From NCBI GenBank assembly GCA_945837185.1, contig CAMAMZ010000012.1, forward strand, positions 1 to 21,957: DNA of 21,957 bases, in the 5' to 3' direction. Shown here piece by piece: positions 8,445-16,719 of this stretch. Within the stretch, counting starts at the first letter, position 1; the number at the start of each line of letters is the position of its first letter. Below the pieces are notes generated by a model. That model was not told where the DNA came from. It did not search any database and saw only the letters and a program-made list of their open reading frames with translations. Position numbers and translations under genes: made by a program. This DNA is from an uncultured Bacteroidales bacterium. GTDB taxonomy: Bacteria; Bacteroidota; Bacteroidia; Bacteroidales; Bacteroidaceae.

Positions 8445-10925
8445 TTAGAGCTTGACAGAGTTATCATTTTTATTGCCATAGTGACTGTTGCTATAGTTGC
8501 CGTATGAACCGTATGAGCCGTAGGTCGACTTGCCATAGCGTCCATACTTTCCGTATTTGCCGTAACCATAGTAATAACTATGTTTCTTTTCCGACATGTC
8601 AATGCCGTTCAGCACAATACACATGTTGGGAAGTTTCTTCTCTTTCGACAGTTCATTGATTAAGTGGAAGCTGTCCTTCGGTGTGTAGTCGGCACGACAC
8701 ATGTAAACCGTGGCATCGGCAACGCGACCAATCTGGAGGGTATCTGTAACCAATCCTACAGGAGCCGTATCGATAATAACGTAGTCGTAATGTGCTTTCA
8801 ACTCATCAACAATGAGTTCAAGGCTCTTACGTGCCACCAACTCTGCAGGGTTGGGAGGTATCGGACCAGCCATGAGCAAATCAAGGTTTTTGTTGATGCC
8901 GGAAGGCAACATCTGTTCCTTGACATCTTCCCATGTAGGTTGATCTTTTACCAAGATATTGGTAATGCCATGATGGTGGTCGTTAATCTCAAACAGTTCC
9001 GCAATACGCGGTTTGCGGATGTCCAAACCAACCAATATCACTTTCTTGCCCAGTAATGCAAAGCTGATGGCAAGGTTCACTGCATTGAAGGTCTTTCCTT
9101 CACCCGAGGTTGTAGAGGTGAAGATGATGGTTTTCTGACCTTCCTTCAGCAAGAATTGTATATTGGTTCGCATGGCACGGAATATCTCTTCCATCTGGTT
9201 GTTTGTATTCTCGTGCACCACAATGCCAGCCTTTGTCTTGGCTGTTTCACTGGCAACTGCTACATCGGCAATCAATGGAATCTTGGTCAGCTTAATCACA
9301 TCTTCGTGTCCTTCAATCTTGTAGCGGAAGAACTGGATGATATAAAGAACCAAACCCGGAATGAGGATACCCATCATCAAACCCACCAATAAGATGATAG
9401 GAGTTTTGGGATTGATTTTACCTGCTGACTCCGGTGTGTCGATAAGTCTTCCCTTATCGGCTGTAGCGGCCAATGAGATGGAGTTCTCTTCACGTTTCTG
9501 GAGCAGCATCAGGTAAAGTCCCGACTTCACTTCCTGCTGGCGTCCAATTTGGGTGAGCATACGCTCTTGCGAAGGAGTCTGTCCTATCTGGTTCACATAT
9601 TTACTGTATTGTGAAGCAATGGCATTACGTTGAATCTCGTAATTCTTCTTGACCTGTGCCATAGCCTTACGAATACTCTTGTTCAACTCGTCGAGTTGGT
9701 TTGTCAGAGGCATCACGGTTGGTGAGTTTTCCGACGCACTTTGCAACAGGCGCTTGCGATCTAAGGCAATGGTGTTGTATTTGTCAATCAGTGAATTGAT
9801 AGAGGCGTCGGTAATGCCCACATTCACAGGAAGCACACCGTAACGCTCACCGGTGTTCATACTCTCCTGTAAACTATTGATGAGGATTACCTGTGTTTGT
9901 GCCTCTGTCAGTTGTTCGTCATAGCGACTGGTATTGGTAAGCGCTTGTGTGGCGCTCATGGTCAGTTCCAATACGTTGTTGCGCTTTTTGTAGCTCTCGA
10001 GCTCGCCTTCCGTATTGCCCAATTCAGCGTTGATTTTCTCAAGACGACTATTGATAAAGGTTTCCGTGCGGCGTGCCACCTCATTCTTGTCTTCGTTGGC
10101 CTGCCTGTTATACACAACTGCCAACTGTTCCAGGTAGTCTTCTGCTCTTTCTATACTCTCATCCTTTACACTGATGCGCACGATGGAGGTGGTCTTTGAG
10201 GTTTGGTTCACCGAAAGAGCCTTCATATATTTGTACGACATCATACGTGGCGAAACAATCGTTACTTTTACCAATTCATCCAGTTCCCCCTTCTTTTCCG
10301 GATTAATGGCAATCTTGATGGTTCCCACCTTTGTGTTAAGGGTTGCAGGCAATCTTTGGAACGTTTTTTCGATTGTACATTTCTCCACAAGCTTGGTGTC
10401 CTTATCTTCCACAGCATATTTGCCGGTAACGAGATAACTGTTGCCTGTCTTCTTGATCGTGAGATTAATAGGTAATTCCAGTGCTTCAATATATGCCTTG
10501 TTCATACTCACCTCATAAGGAGAATTTTTGTAGGCAAGAACATTCTTGATTTTCCCCTTCACGTAGTACATGACGTTAAGTTTCAAGTCGCGTACCACTT
10601 GTTCTGACAGTGAGCGGGAAGTAAGGATTTCCATTTCGTTGTCAATACCATTGGAGGCCGACATCATACCTAAATTGGTAATGTTCTTAAGATTGTAACC
10701 TCTCTGCTTGCTTTCATCGTCCTCTTTGATAAGCATCTTTGTGTAGGCTTCATAAACCGGAGTCTTGTACCTCAGGTAGATAACTGCCAACCCTAAGCAA
10801 ATAATGATTGAGAGCAAAAACCACTTCCAATTAAGGATGAGGGTTGTGTAAATGAGTTGGAAATCGATAGATTTTCCTTCCTGCTCAACGGTCGTTTCCG
10901 AAGCTAAGTTTTTTTCTCTTTCCAT
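8445..10925 (-). CDS. Wzc-type polysaccharide co-polymerase with BY-kinase domain
   Basis: This 826-residue inner-membrane protein combines a Wzz chain-length domain with a bacterial tyrosine autokinase that controls capsule or EPS polymerisation and export. A first membrane helix (about 33-51, ILNWKWFLLSIII) precedes a large periplasmic region with long coiled-coil helices (about 260-470). A second helix lies at about 506-531. The cytoplasmic kinase has Walker A TSGEGKT (GEGKT at 607-611), Walker A' LVGLDIRKPR (about 634) and Walker B YVIIDTAP (about 715). The C-terminal 45 residues carry a cluster of twelve tyrosines in KYG/SYG repeats, the expected autophosphorylation tail. ATG at 10925 is preferred over the TTG at 10937 because an A-rich stretch precedes it. 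rmlA lies 69 bases upstream. No Wza-type export gene is adjacent. Confidence 0.95.
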   Translation of the reverse strand: MEREKNLASETTVEQEGKSIDFQLIYTTLILNWKWFLLSIIICLGLAVIYLRYKTPVYEAYTKMLIKEDDESKQRGYNLKNITNLGMMSASNGIDNEMEILTSRSLSEQVVRDLKLNVMYYVKGKIKNVLAYKNSPYEVSMNKAYIEALELPINLTIKKTGNSYLVTGKYAVEDKDTKLVEKCTIEKTFQRLPATLNTKVGTIKIAINPEKKGELDELVKVTIVSPRMMSYKYMKALSVNQTSKTTSIVRISVKDESIERAEDYLEQLAVVYNRQANEDKNEVARRTETFINSRLEKINAELGNTEGELESYKKRNNVLELTMSATQALTNTSRYDEQLTEAQTQVILINSLQESMNTGERYGVLPVNVGITDASINSLIDKYNTIALDRKRLLQSASENSPTVMPLTNQLDELNKSIRKAMAQVKKNYEIQRNAIASQYSKYVNQIGQTPSQERMLTQIGRQQEVKSGLYLMLLQKREENSISLAATADKGRLIDTPESAGKINPKTPIILLVGLMMGILIPGLVLYIIQFFRYKIEGHEDVIKLTKIPLIADVAVASETAKTKAGIVVHENTNNQMEEIFRAMRTNIQFLLKEGQKTIIFTSTTSGEGKTFNAVNLAISFALLGKKVILVGLDIRKPRIAELFEINDHHHGITNILVKDQPTWEDVKEQMLPSGINKNLDLLMAGPIPPNPAELVARKSLELIVDELKAHYDYVIIDTAPVGLVTDTLQIGRVADATVYMCRADYTPKDSFHLINELSKEKKLPNMCIVLNGIDMSEKKHSYYYGYGKYGKYGRYGKSTYGSYGSYGNYSNSHYGNKNDNSVKL

Positions 10926-10994
10926 TTTTTTGAGCAATTAATTAATTATTTCTTATTAGTTTATTATCATATTGATTGTTTGTGATACGCTGTG

Positions 10995-11879
10995 CTATTT
11001 GTCGTCTTTTTGCACTAAATCATATAGGTATTGTCCATAAGCGTTCTTTCGCATGGGCTCTGCCAGTTTGATGAGTTGTTGCTTGTCAATCCATCCTTTC
11101 TTGAAGGCTATTTCTTCCAAGCAGGCCACCTTCAGTCCTTGGCGTTTTTCAATCACTTCAATAAAAGTGCTGGCTTCGCTCAAACTGTCGTGCGTACCTG
11201 TGTCAAGCCATGCGAAACCACGTTGTAGCGTTTTCACCTTGAGTTGCTTACGTTCCAAGTATTCTTGGTTCACAGAAGTTATTTCCAGTTCCCCTCGTGC
11301 GCTCGGCTTGATATGTTTGGCTATTTCCACAACGCTGTTCGGATAGAAATACAAACCCACAACAGCGTAATTGCTTTTGGGATGAACGGGTTTCTCTTCA
11401 ATGCTCAGGCAGTTACCCTCTTTGTCAAATTCCGCAACACCATAACGTTCCGGGTCGTTCACAAAATAACCGAACACGGTTGCCTTTCCTTCTTGCTCTA
11501 CGCTGGCAACGCTCTCCCGAAGGAGTCCGCTGAATCCGGCGCCATAGAAAATATTGTCACCTAACACCAGACACACGTCATCGTCTCCGATAAATTCCTC
11601 TCCGATAAGGAATGCCTGTGCCAATCCGTCAGGACTGGGTTGTTCCGCATAGGCGAATGTCATTCCCCAGTCGCTGCCATCTCCCAGCAGTCTTTTAAAG
11701 CCCGGAAGGTCGTGAGGCGTAGATATAATCAATATCTCTCGTATACCTGCGAGCATTAATGCCGATAACGGATAGTATATCATCGGCTTGTCGAAAATGG
11801 GAATCAACTGTTTGCTGATACCTTTGGTGATGGGGTAGAGTCGAGTGCCCGACCCACCGGCAAGTACGATACCTTTCAT
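10995..11879 (-). CDS. rmlA: Glucose-1-phosphate thymidylyltransferase
   Basis: The enzyme makes dTDP-glucose from dTTP and glucose-1-phosphate, the first step toward dTDP-rhamnose and other dTDP-sugars. At 294 residues it has the family's usual length. The nucleotide-binding signature GGSGTRLYP lies at residues 8-16, with the catalytic lysine region SKQL (K23), the metal-site LGDNIFYG (D108) and WLDTGTHDSL (D226, second metal ligand). The gene lies between the initiating transferase (15 bases upstream) and wzc in one operon, so the product probably feeds the polysaccharide made by this locus. rmlB, rmlC and rmlD are not next to it, so the final sugar cannot be named from this window. Confidence 0.97.
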   Translation of the reverse strand: MKGIVLAGGSGTRLYPITKGISKQLIPIFDKPMIYYPLSALMLAGIREILIISTPHDLPGFKRLLGDGSDWGMTFAYAEQPSPDGLAQAFLIGEEFIGDDDVCLVLGDNIFYGAGFSGLLRESVASVEQEGKATVFGYFVNDPERYGVAEFDKEGNCLSIEEKPVHPKSNYAVVGLYFYPNSVVEIAKHIKPSARGELEITSVNQEYLERKQLKVKTLQRGFAWLDTGTHDSLSEASTFIEVIEKRQGLKVACLEEIAFKKGWIDKQQLIKLAEPMRKNAYGQYLYDLVQKDDK

Positions 11880-11894
11880 TCTTTTATTCTTTTG

Positions 11895-13328
11895 TCAATA
11901 TGCATGTTTGTCGTGTACAAATATCGTAAGGACTGTGCGCCAAATGATGCTCAAATCGAGCCAGATGGACCAGTTCTCGATATACCATATATCTCGTTTG
12001 ATGCGTTCCTCCATCTGCCATAGCTCGCGTGTTTCTCCGCGGAACCCTGTAACCTGGGCATGCCCGGTGATGCCTGGCTTGTAAAAGTGGCGCACCATAT
12101 ATTTGTCTATCAGTTTTCCATAAATCTCTGTGTGGCGTAGCATGTGTGGCCGTGGTCCCACAACACTCATGTTGCCAATCAGCACATTGAAGAATTGGGG
12201 CAACTCATCAATATTCGTGCGTCGCATAAAATCACCGAAGGCAAATTTCCTGGGGTCGTTGGCAGAAGCCTGTAGGGTGTCGCTTTCTGCATTCATGTGC
12301 ATGGAGCGGAATTTATAACAGCGGAATGATTTGCCGTTTAGCCCCGTTCGCAACTGGGTGAAGAATATTGGTCCCGGGCTTTGTAGTTTGATGATAAGTG
12401 CGATGATAGGAATCAGGGGAAGCAGGCATAGGCAGACAATGGAGCTCATCACAATGTCGAAAGAACGTTTGATGAATTTGTTTCCCATACGCCTCAACGG
12501 TTCCTGGTGATTGGTGAACAGCATGAATTCTCCCAACATCATCGGTTTGAGTTGCAGTTGGTAGTTGCCAAACATTCTGGGAACGTAATAAAAGTGTATC
12601 AGCTGATTGTCGCAGCATTGCATCAGATGCACGATGGTTTCTGACTCATCGTGCGAAAGGGAGCAGAAGATGTCGTCAACCTTGAGCTTCTTCTCTGCAT
12701 CCGTACTTTCCAACATGCCAAATAGCTCTTTCGTCGTACCCAAATGTAACAATGGCGGATGCGACAGCATGCCATACGGTTCCTGCTGGATGGGTTCATC
12801 GCTATAATAGCCTAAAGCCTTGTAGCCCGTGCCCGGATTGGCGAGCAGTTGGTCGTAGAGTTGTGTCACAGCTATGTCGTTGCCTACAAAAAGCACTTGC
12901 CGTAGGTTGCGTCCGGAAAGGCGATAGTAGTGCAGCACGCGCTTCATGCAAAAGCGCTCCAAGGCAAACAGGATATATTCCGTAAATGTAAAAATACAAA
13001 GAAAACGGAAGAAACCACCACCATCGCAGAGCAAGCGAACAATTATAAAGGCCAAAAGAGAATGGATAGCCACCAGTTGGAACACATGAAGCAACATGTC
13101 TTCGGTGCGTATGGTGCGTTGGTGGATGATAGGACGTAGCAGCAGTTCGCCCGCAATGAGCGAAAAGTTAAAGCAGATGGCTGTAATCTTGGTGCAACGG
13201 TGAAAGTAGGGCGGCACAACGTCGGGCCAAAGCAGCAGGAACGCCAAAAGGATGATGTTAAGCAACATCACGTCTCCAACTGCTACAGCCCATCGCAACA
13301 TGCTGTTATCGTTTCTGTCCATTCTCAT
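11895..13328 (-). CDS. Polyprenyl glycosylphosphotransferase, WcaJ/WbaP family
   Basis: This 477-residue membrane enzyme starts polysaccharide repeat synthesis by moving a hexose-1-phosphate from a nucleotide sugar onto undecaprenyl phosphate. The N-terminal half has about four membrane segments (residues 12-125), then a Rossmann-like region beginning LFVGND (146-151). The catalytic C-terminal half begins KRSFDIV (287) and contains QSPGPIFF, YKFRSM (338-343), DELPQFFNVL (374-383), VGPRP (390-394) and KPGITG (417-422), the standard motif order. The sugar is not predictable; glucose or galactose is usual. It is the first gene of a minus-strand operon with rmlA and wzc, and a TACCTTTG box about 100 bases upstream is the likely promoter. 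An alternative ATG two codons in (13322) is equally plausible. Confidence 0.94.
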   Translation of the reverse strand: MRMDRNDNSMLRWAVAVGDVMLLNIILLAFLLLWPDVVPPYFHRCTKITAICFNFSLIAGELLLRPIIHQRTIRTEDMLLHVFQLVAIHSLLAFIIVRLLCDGGGFFRFLCIFTFTEYILFALERFCMKRVLHYYRLSGRNLRQVLFVGNDIAVTQLYDQLLANPGTGYKALGYYSDEPIQQEPYGMLSHPPLLHLGTTKELFGMLESTDAEKKLKVDDIFCSLSHDESETIVHLMQCCDNQLIHFYYVPRMFGNYQLQLKPMMLGEFMLFTNHQEPLRRMGNKFIKRSFDIVMSSIVCLCLLPLIPIIALIIKLQSPGPIFFTQLRTGLNGKSFRCYKFRSMHMNAESDTLQASANDPRKFAFGDFMRRTNIDELPQFFNVLIGNMSVVGPRPHMLRHTEIYGKLIDKYMVRHFYKPGITGHAQVTGFRGETRELWQMEERIKRDIWYIENWSIWLDLSIIWRTVLTIFVHDKHAY

Positions 13329-13426
13329 TGAAGTGTTTTCTTTCCGTTGCCAGTTATTTGCTACAGAGAGTTTGTTGGATTCGAAAGGTAAAGAATCAAG
13401 AAATCTCCCTACGTATGATAATGATG

Positions 13427-13434
13427 CAAAGGTA
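13427..13434 (-). promoter_or_regulatory. Putative -7 box for the exopolysaccharide operon
   Basis: The minus strand reads TACCTTTG, a full match to TAnnTTTG. The nearest TTG upstream is at 13451-13453, a 16-base spacer that is shorter than usual, so the -33 part is weak. Transcription from here would give a leader of about 90 bases before the transferase start, with no strong hairpin seen in it. Confidence 0.55.
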
Positions 13435-13589
13435 CAATAAAAAATAGAAACAACCTTGTTGTAGGTGGTTTTTTTTTAAAGTTTTTTATTTTCATGAAAA
13501 TATTTGGAACAACAAAATGTTACATGTGCCTACACAAGACACCTTTATCGTTTAAAAAACAGTTGGAAAAGAGAAAGTTTGCCATTTTT

Positions 13590-13621
13590 TTTGGAAGTTT
13601 GCCGGCTTTGTTGTAATTTTG
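13590..13621 (+). promoter_or_regulatory. Bacteroidetes-type promoter for the 13682 gene
   Basis: TTTG (13590-13593), a 20-base spacer and TAATTTTG (13614-13621) match the -33/-7 consensus. The start would fall near 13628, just at the base of an 8-bp hairpin. Two copies of AAGTTTGCC flank the -33 element and could form an operator. Confidence 0.72.
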
Positions 13622-13628
13622 TGCCTGT

Positions 13629-13649
13629 GAATGGTGAAAGACGCCATTC
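13629..13649 (+). promoter_or_regulatory. Hairpin at the predicted mRNA 5' end
   Basis: GAATGGTG pairs with CGCCATTC around the loop AAAGA: eight pairs including one G-U. It begins at or within a base or two of the predicted transcript start. Such 5'-terminal stems can stabilise mRNAs; its role here is inferred. Confidence 0.45.
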
Positions 13650-13681
13650 CTGTTAATTAATTATTTTTGAAAGATTTAAAT

Positions 13682-14323
13682 ATGGGAATATTTTCAAGAC
13701 TGTTTGGAAAAAAGACTGAAACGGAAAAAACAGGTGGCATGGAAGACTATATGACCCTGATTCGAGTCTATTTTCAGGCATCGTTGGCAAGTAATTTGGG
13801 AATCAACAACTTAGCAATGCTTCCTGATCTCCGTATGTTCAAGGCAACACTGCATGTGCCTACCGTGAACAATAAGTTGGGAATAGGGGAGAAGGCACAA
13901 TGTAAAAAGATGTTGAAGGAACTTTACAAAACAGATGATTTGTTTTTTAAGGAGATAGATGCCAGTATACGGAAAAATTGTCGTCGCTTGCAGGATGTGC
14001 AGCCCTATCTTATCCAGTTCCAGGGTTTTACGCAGGATTTGATGATGCTGATGGGGAATCTGATGAAATTCAAACTTCGTGTGCCTTCATTCTTCAAGAA
14101 AGCAATCTATTCCATGACAGAGAAGACGGTTAACGATTTGTTTACCAAGAATGATTATAGCGATGCCGGCGTCATGAAGGTGGTGATGAATATACGTCAC
14201 TACAACAAGCGTCTGTGTTTTTCGCAGAAGTGGGTAACAGATTTTGTCTATCAGGTGGTTATGTTGGCTAAAAAAGAGCAGAAAAGTAAGGAAGATGACC
14301 AACTGGAGAAGAAAAATCGGTAA
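13682..14323 (+). CDS. Uncharacterised basic alpha-helical protein
   Basis: I do not recognise a characterised family. The ATG at 13682 gives 213 residues; an in-frame TTG five codons earlier is less likely. The N-terminus is MGIFSRLFGKK, an amphipathic basic start of the kind seen in membrane-associated or coiled-coil cytoplasmic proteins. The rest is predominantly helical and rich in K, M, L and F, with no signal peptide or clear membrane segment, and the C-terminus is very charged (KKEQKSKEDDQLEKKNR). It has its own promoter and a 5' hairpin. The zapB-like gene starts 54 bases later from a separate promoter, so read-through into the division operon is possible. The position next to zapA suggests, but does not show, an envelope or division role. 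Codon use resembles its neighbours. Confidence 0.8.
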   Translation: MGIFSRLFGKKTETEKTGGMEDYMTLIRVYFQASLASNLGINNLAMLPDLRMFKATLHVPTVNNKLGIGEKAQCKKMLKELYKTDDLFFKEIDASIRKNCRRLQDVQPYLIQFQGFTQDLMMLMGNLMKFKLRVPSFFKKAIYSMTEKTVNDLFTKNDYSDAGVMKVVMNIRHYNKRLCFSQKWVTDFVYQVVMLAKKEQKSKEDDQLEKKNR

Positions 14324-14327
14324 AAAA

Positions 14328-14359
14328 TTTGGTGCTTTGCCCAAATTCAGCTAAATTTG
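14328..14359 (+). promoter_or_regulatory. Promoter of the zapB-like / zapA / rny operon
   Basis: TTTG (14328-14331), a 20-base spacer and TAAATTTG (14352-14359) give an excellent match to the Bacteroidetes promoter. The -33 begins four bases after the stop of the preceding gene. The predicted start near 14366 leaves a leader of only about 12 bases before the ATG at 14378. Confidence 0.72.
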
Positions 14360-14377
14360 TAAGCACATTGTAAGTTT

Positions 14378-14671
14378 ATGGATGCCACAGAGAAAACCAT
14401 AGCATTGTTTACAACGCGCATGAGGCAGATGATTCTCCAATACAAAGCAGCGAAAAAGGAGAACGAAGCGTTGTGTGATACCCTTGCTGCACGGGATGCT
14501 CGGATTCGTGAGTTGGAGGCACAACTCGAACAGGCACGCCATGACTTCGAATGTCTCAAGTTGGCGAGGATGATAGAGGTTGGTGACGCGGATATTGAAA
14601 ATGCGCGCAAACGAATCTCCAAGCTGATAAGGGATGTGAACAAATGTATCACGCTCTTGAGCGAACAATAA
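14378..14671 (+). CDS. Short coiled-coil protein, ZapB-like
   Basis: A 97-residue acidic/basic alternating protein, strongly predicted by eye to be a single coiled coil (about residues 15-65, with RIRELEAQLEQARHDF at its core), followed by a second helical segment RKRISKLIRDVNKC. It has no membrane segment. It precedes zapA by nine bases, so the two are almost surely translated from one mRNA. By size, fold and position it looks like a functional analogue of ZapB, the coiled-coil partner of ZapA at the FtsZ ring. Sequence identity to E. coli ZapB is not evident, so this is inference from context. Confidence 0.82.
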   Translation: MDATEKTIALFTTRMRQMILQYKAAKKENEALCDTLAARDARIRELEAQLEQARHDFECLKLARMIEVGDADIENARKRISKLIRDVNKCITLLSEQ

Positions 14672-14680
14672 GCCGAAGCG

Positions 14681-15010
14681 ATGACCGAAGTTGACAAAGG
14701 AGTAGTAAAGGAATCCAATAGGGATAAGTTAAGCATACGACTGCACGTGTATGATACGGAAATGTCTGTGACTATACCGCGCGCTGATGAAGCATGTTAT
14801 AGGGCAGGGGCCAAACTCATCACGGAAGTGGTCAATTCTTATTCTTCTGTTTACAAAGGACGGAAAAGTGAGAAAGAAATTCTCTATATGGCATTAATAG
14901 ATATCGTGCTCAGGTATGAGAAAGAAGTTGCCCGGCACGATATGGCATCTGTAGCCGATATCCTTGGCAAGTTGACAACGGAGATTGAGGAGGCGTTGGA
15001 AGAAAAATAA
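14681..15010 (+). CDS. zapA: Cell division protein ZapA
   Basis: ZapA binds FtsZ, crosslinks its filaments and stabilises the Z ring. The 109-residue protein has the family layout: an N-terminal beta-rich globular head (KLSIRLHVYDTEMSVTIPRADEACYRAGAKLI) and a long C-terminal helix for dimer/tetramer formation (SEKEILYMALIDIVLRYEKE onward). The head sequence pattern, in which a beta hairpin is followed by a helix beginning EACYRAGA, matches ZapA (E. coli has a comparable LRxAA...L arrangement). rny starts 28 bases after the stop. An in-frame extension of rny that would overlap the zapA end is rejected. Confidence 0.88.
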   Translation: MTEVDKGVVKESNRDKLSIRLHVYDTEMSVTIPRADEACYRAGAKLITEVVNSYSSVYKGRKSEKEILYMALIDIVLRYEKEVARHDMASVADILGKLTTEIEEALEEK

Positions 15011-15038
15011 GGATATCATATTAATATTTAGAAAACAA

Positions 15039-16580
15039 ATGGAATATATTGCAACAGTGATTATATCGGTAGTAGCCCTCATAGTGGGAGGTATTGCCGG
15101 ATATTTGATTTTCCGATATGTATTGAAAGGAAAATACAATGAGATGATAGCAGCGGCCGACAAGGAAGCTGAGGTGGTTAAAGAGAAAAAACTGCTTGAA
15201 GTTAAGGAGAAGTTCCTTAATAAAAAGAGCGAGCTTGAAAAGGAAGTTCAGGCCCGTAATCAGAAGATACAACAGAGTGAAAACAAACTGAAACAGCGTG
15301 AATTGTCGCTCAACCAACGTCAGGAGGAGATAGGCAGAAAACGTCAGGAGCTCAACCAGTTGCAGATGCGCATCGACAACGAGAAGAAACTGTTGCAAGT
15401 AAAGCAACAGGAACTGGACAAGATGCAAGAGCAGGAACGTGCCAAGTTAGAGGAACTCTCGGGGCTCAGCGCGGAAGAAGCCAAGAGCCGTTTGGTTGAA
15501 AGTTTGAAAGACCAGGCCAAGTTGGATGCGGCCAGCTATGTGAATGAAATCATGGATGAGGCCAAGCTCAATGCCAACCAGCAGGCCAAGAAAGTGGTGA
15601 TACAAACCATTCAGCGTGTGGCAACAGAAACAGCCATTGAAAATTCTGTGAGTGTTTTCCATATTGATAATGATGAAGTGAAAGGACGTATCATCGGTCG
15701 TGAGGGTAGAAATATTCGTGCCTTGGAGGCTGCGACAGGTGTGGAGATTGTTGTCGACGATACTCCCGAAGCTATCGTTATATCTGCTTTTGATCCTATT
15801 CGAAGAGAAGTATGCCGTTTGGCACTCCATCAACTTGTTACTGACGGTCGCATTCACCCGGCACGCATCGAGGAAGTTGTGGCCAAGGTAAAGAAGCAAC
15901 TTGACAATGAGATTATAGAAACCGGAAAACGAACCGCAATAGATTTGGGAATCCATGGCTTGCATCCTGAGTTGATTCGTATTGTAGGAAAGATGAAGTA
16001 TCGTTCTTCTTACGGTCAGAATCTGTTGCAGCATGCGCGTGAAACAGCCAATCTTTGTGCGGTGATGGCTTCAGAACTCGGTCTTAATCCGAAGAAGGCT
16101 AAGCGTGCCGGTTTGTTGCACGATATCGGTAAGGTGCCTGATGAGGAGAGCGAATTGCCCCATGCTTTGTATGGTGCCAAGATTGCGGAGAAGTATAAGG
16201 AGAAGGCTGACATCTGCAATGCTATTGGTGCCCACCATGATGAAATGGAAATGGAGTCGCTGCTTGCTCCTATTGTGCAGGTTTGTGATGCTATCTCTGG
16301 TGCCCGTCCGGGTGCAAGGCGCGAAATTGTGGAAGCCTATATCAAGCGACTCAACGATTTGGAGGCCATTGCCATGAGCTATCCCGGTGTTGTCAAGACT
16401 TACGCTATTCAGGCCGGACGCGAGTTGCGTGTCATTGTTGGTGCCGATAAGATGAGCGATGAAGAGAGCATCAAGTTGTCTGATGAGATAGCTACAAAGA
16501 TTCAGAATGAGATGACCTATCCTGGTCAGGTGAAGATTACCGTCATTCGCGAAACGAGAAGTGTGGCTTATGCTAAATAA
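15039..16580 (+). CDS. rny: Ribonuclease Y
   Basis: This membrane-anchored endoribonuclease initiates mRNA decay. The ATG at 15039 gives 513 residues, the normal size. A membrane helix (about 4-28, IATVIISVVALIVGGIAGYLIF) comes first, then a long charged coiled coil (about 30-145). A KH RNA-binding domain follows with its loop GRIIGREG at 216-223, then the HD metal-dependent catalytic domain with HDIGK (H361, D362) and a downstream GAHHDEME. It is the last gene of the zap operon and is followed by a strong terminator. The longer frame from 14985 would place a basic stretch before the anchor and overlap zapA, and is not favoured. Confidence 0.96.
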   Translation: MEYIATVIISVVALIVGGIAGYLIFRYVLKGKYNEMIAAADKEAEVVKEKKLLEVKEKFLNKKSELEKEVQARNQKIQQSENKLKQRELSLNQRQEEIGRKRQELNQLQMRIDNEKKLLQVKQQELDKMQEQERAKLEELSGLSAEEAKSRLVESLKDQAKLDAASYVNEIMDEAKLNANQQAKKVVIQTIQRVATETAIENSVSVFHIDNDEVKGRIIGREGRNIRALEAATGVEIVVDDTPEAIVISAFDPIRREVCRLALHQLVTDGRIHPARIEEVVAKVKKQLDNEIIETGKRTAIDLGIHGLHPELIRIVGKMKYRSSYGQNLLQHARETANLCAVMASELGLNPKKAKRAGLLHDIGKVPDEESELPHALYGAKIAEKYKEKADICNAIGAHHDEMEMESLLAPIVQVCDAISGARPGARREIVEAYIKRLNDLEAIAMSYPGVVKTYAIQAGRELRVIVGADKMSDEESIKLSDEIATKIQNEMTYPGQVKITVIRETRSVAYAK

Positions 16581-16625
16581 TATATAAGGTACGCGCGTAG
16601 TAGCGTGCGTTATCTTGATGGAAAG

Positions 16626-16669
16626 CCTCCTGTGTGTGTCGTTTATAAAGGCACGTGCAGGAGGTTTTT
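16626..16669 (+). terminator. Intrinsic terminator after rny
   Basis: CCTCCTG (16626-16632) pairs with CAGGAGG (16658-16664), and the stem extends inward to about 15 pairs including several G-U pairs around a nine-base loop. TTTTT follows directly. The hairpin begins 45 bases after the rny stop. Confidence 0.85.
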
Positions 16670-16719
16670 ACGTGGGAAGTTTTATGTATTTTTTTGTGCC
16701 AATTACCCACAAATAGGGA

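Larger units (their letters stand above)
13329..13666. other. Divergent intergenic region with two promoters
   Basis: This 338-base AT-rich gap separates the minus-strand exopolysaccharide operon from the plus-strand 13682 gene. It holds the minus-strand TACCTTTG box, a nine-base T-run near 13470, a 9-base direct repeat AAGTTTGCC (13575-13583 and 13595-13603, start-to-start 20 bases) and the plus-strand promoter. I see no small gene, no tRNA and no riboswitch-like fold. Confidence 0.6.

Noticed and set aside
14985..15038. N-terminal extension of RNase Y overlapping zapA
   Set aside because: It would add a basic segment before the membrane anchor and overlap zapA. The ATG at 15039 gives the standard RNase Y length and start.
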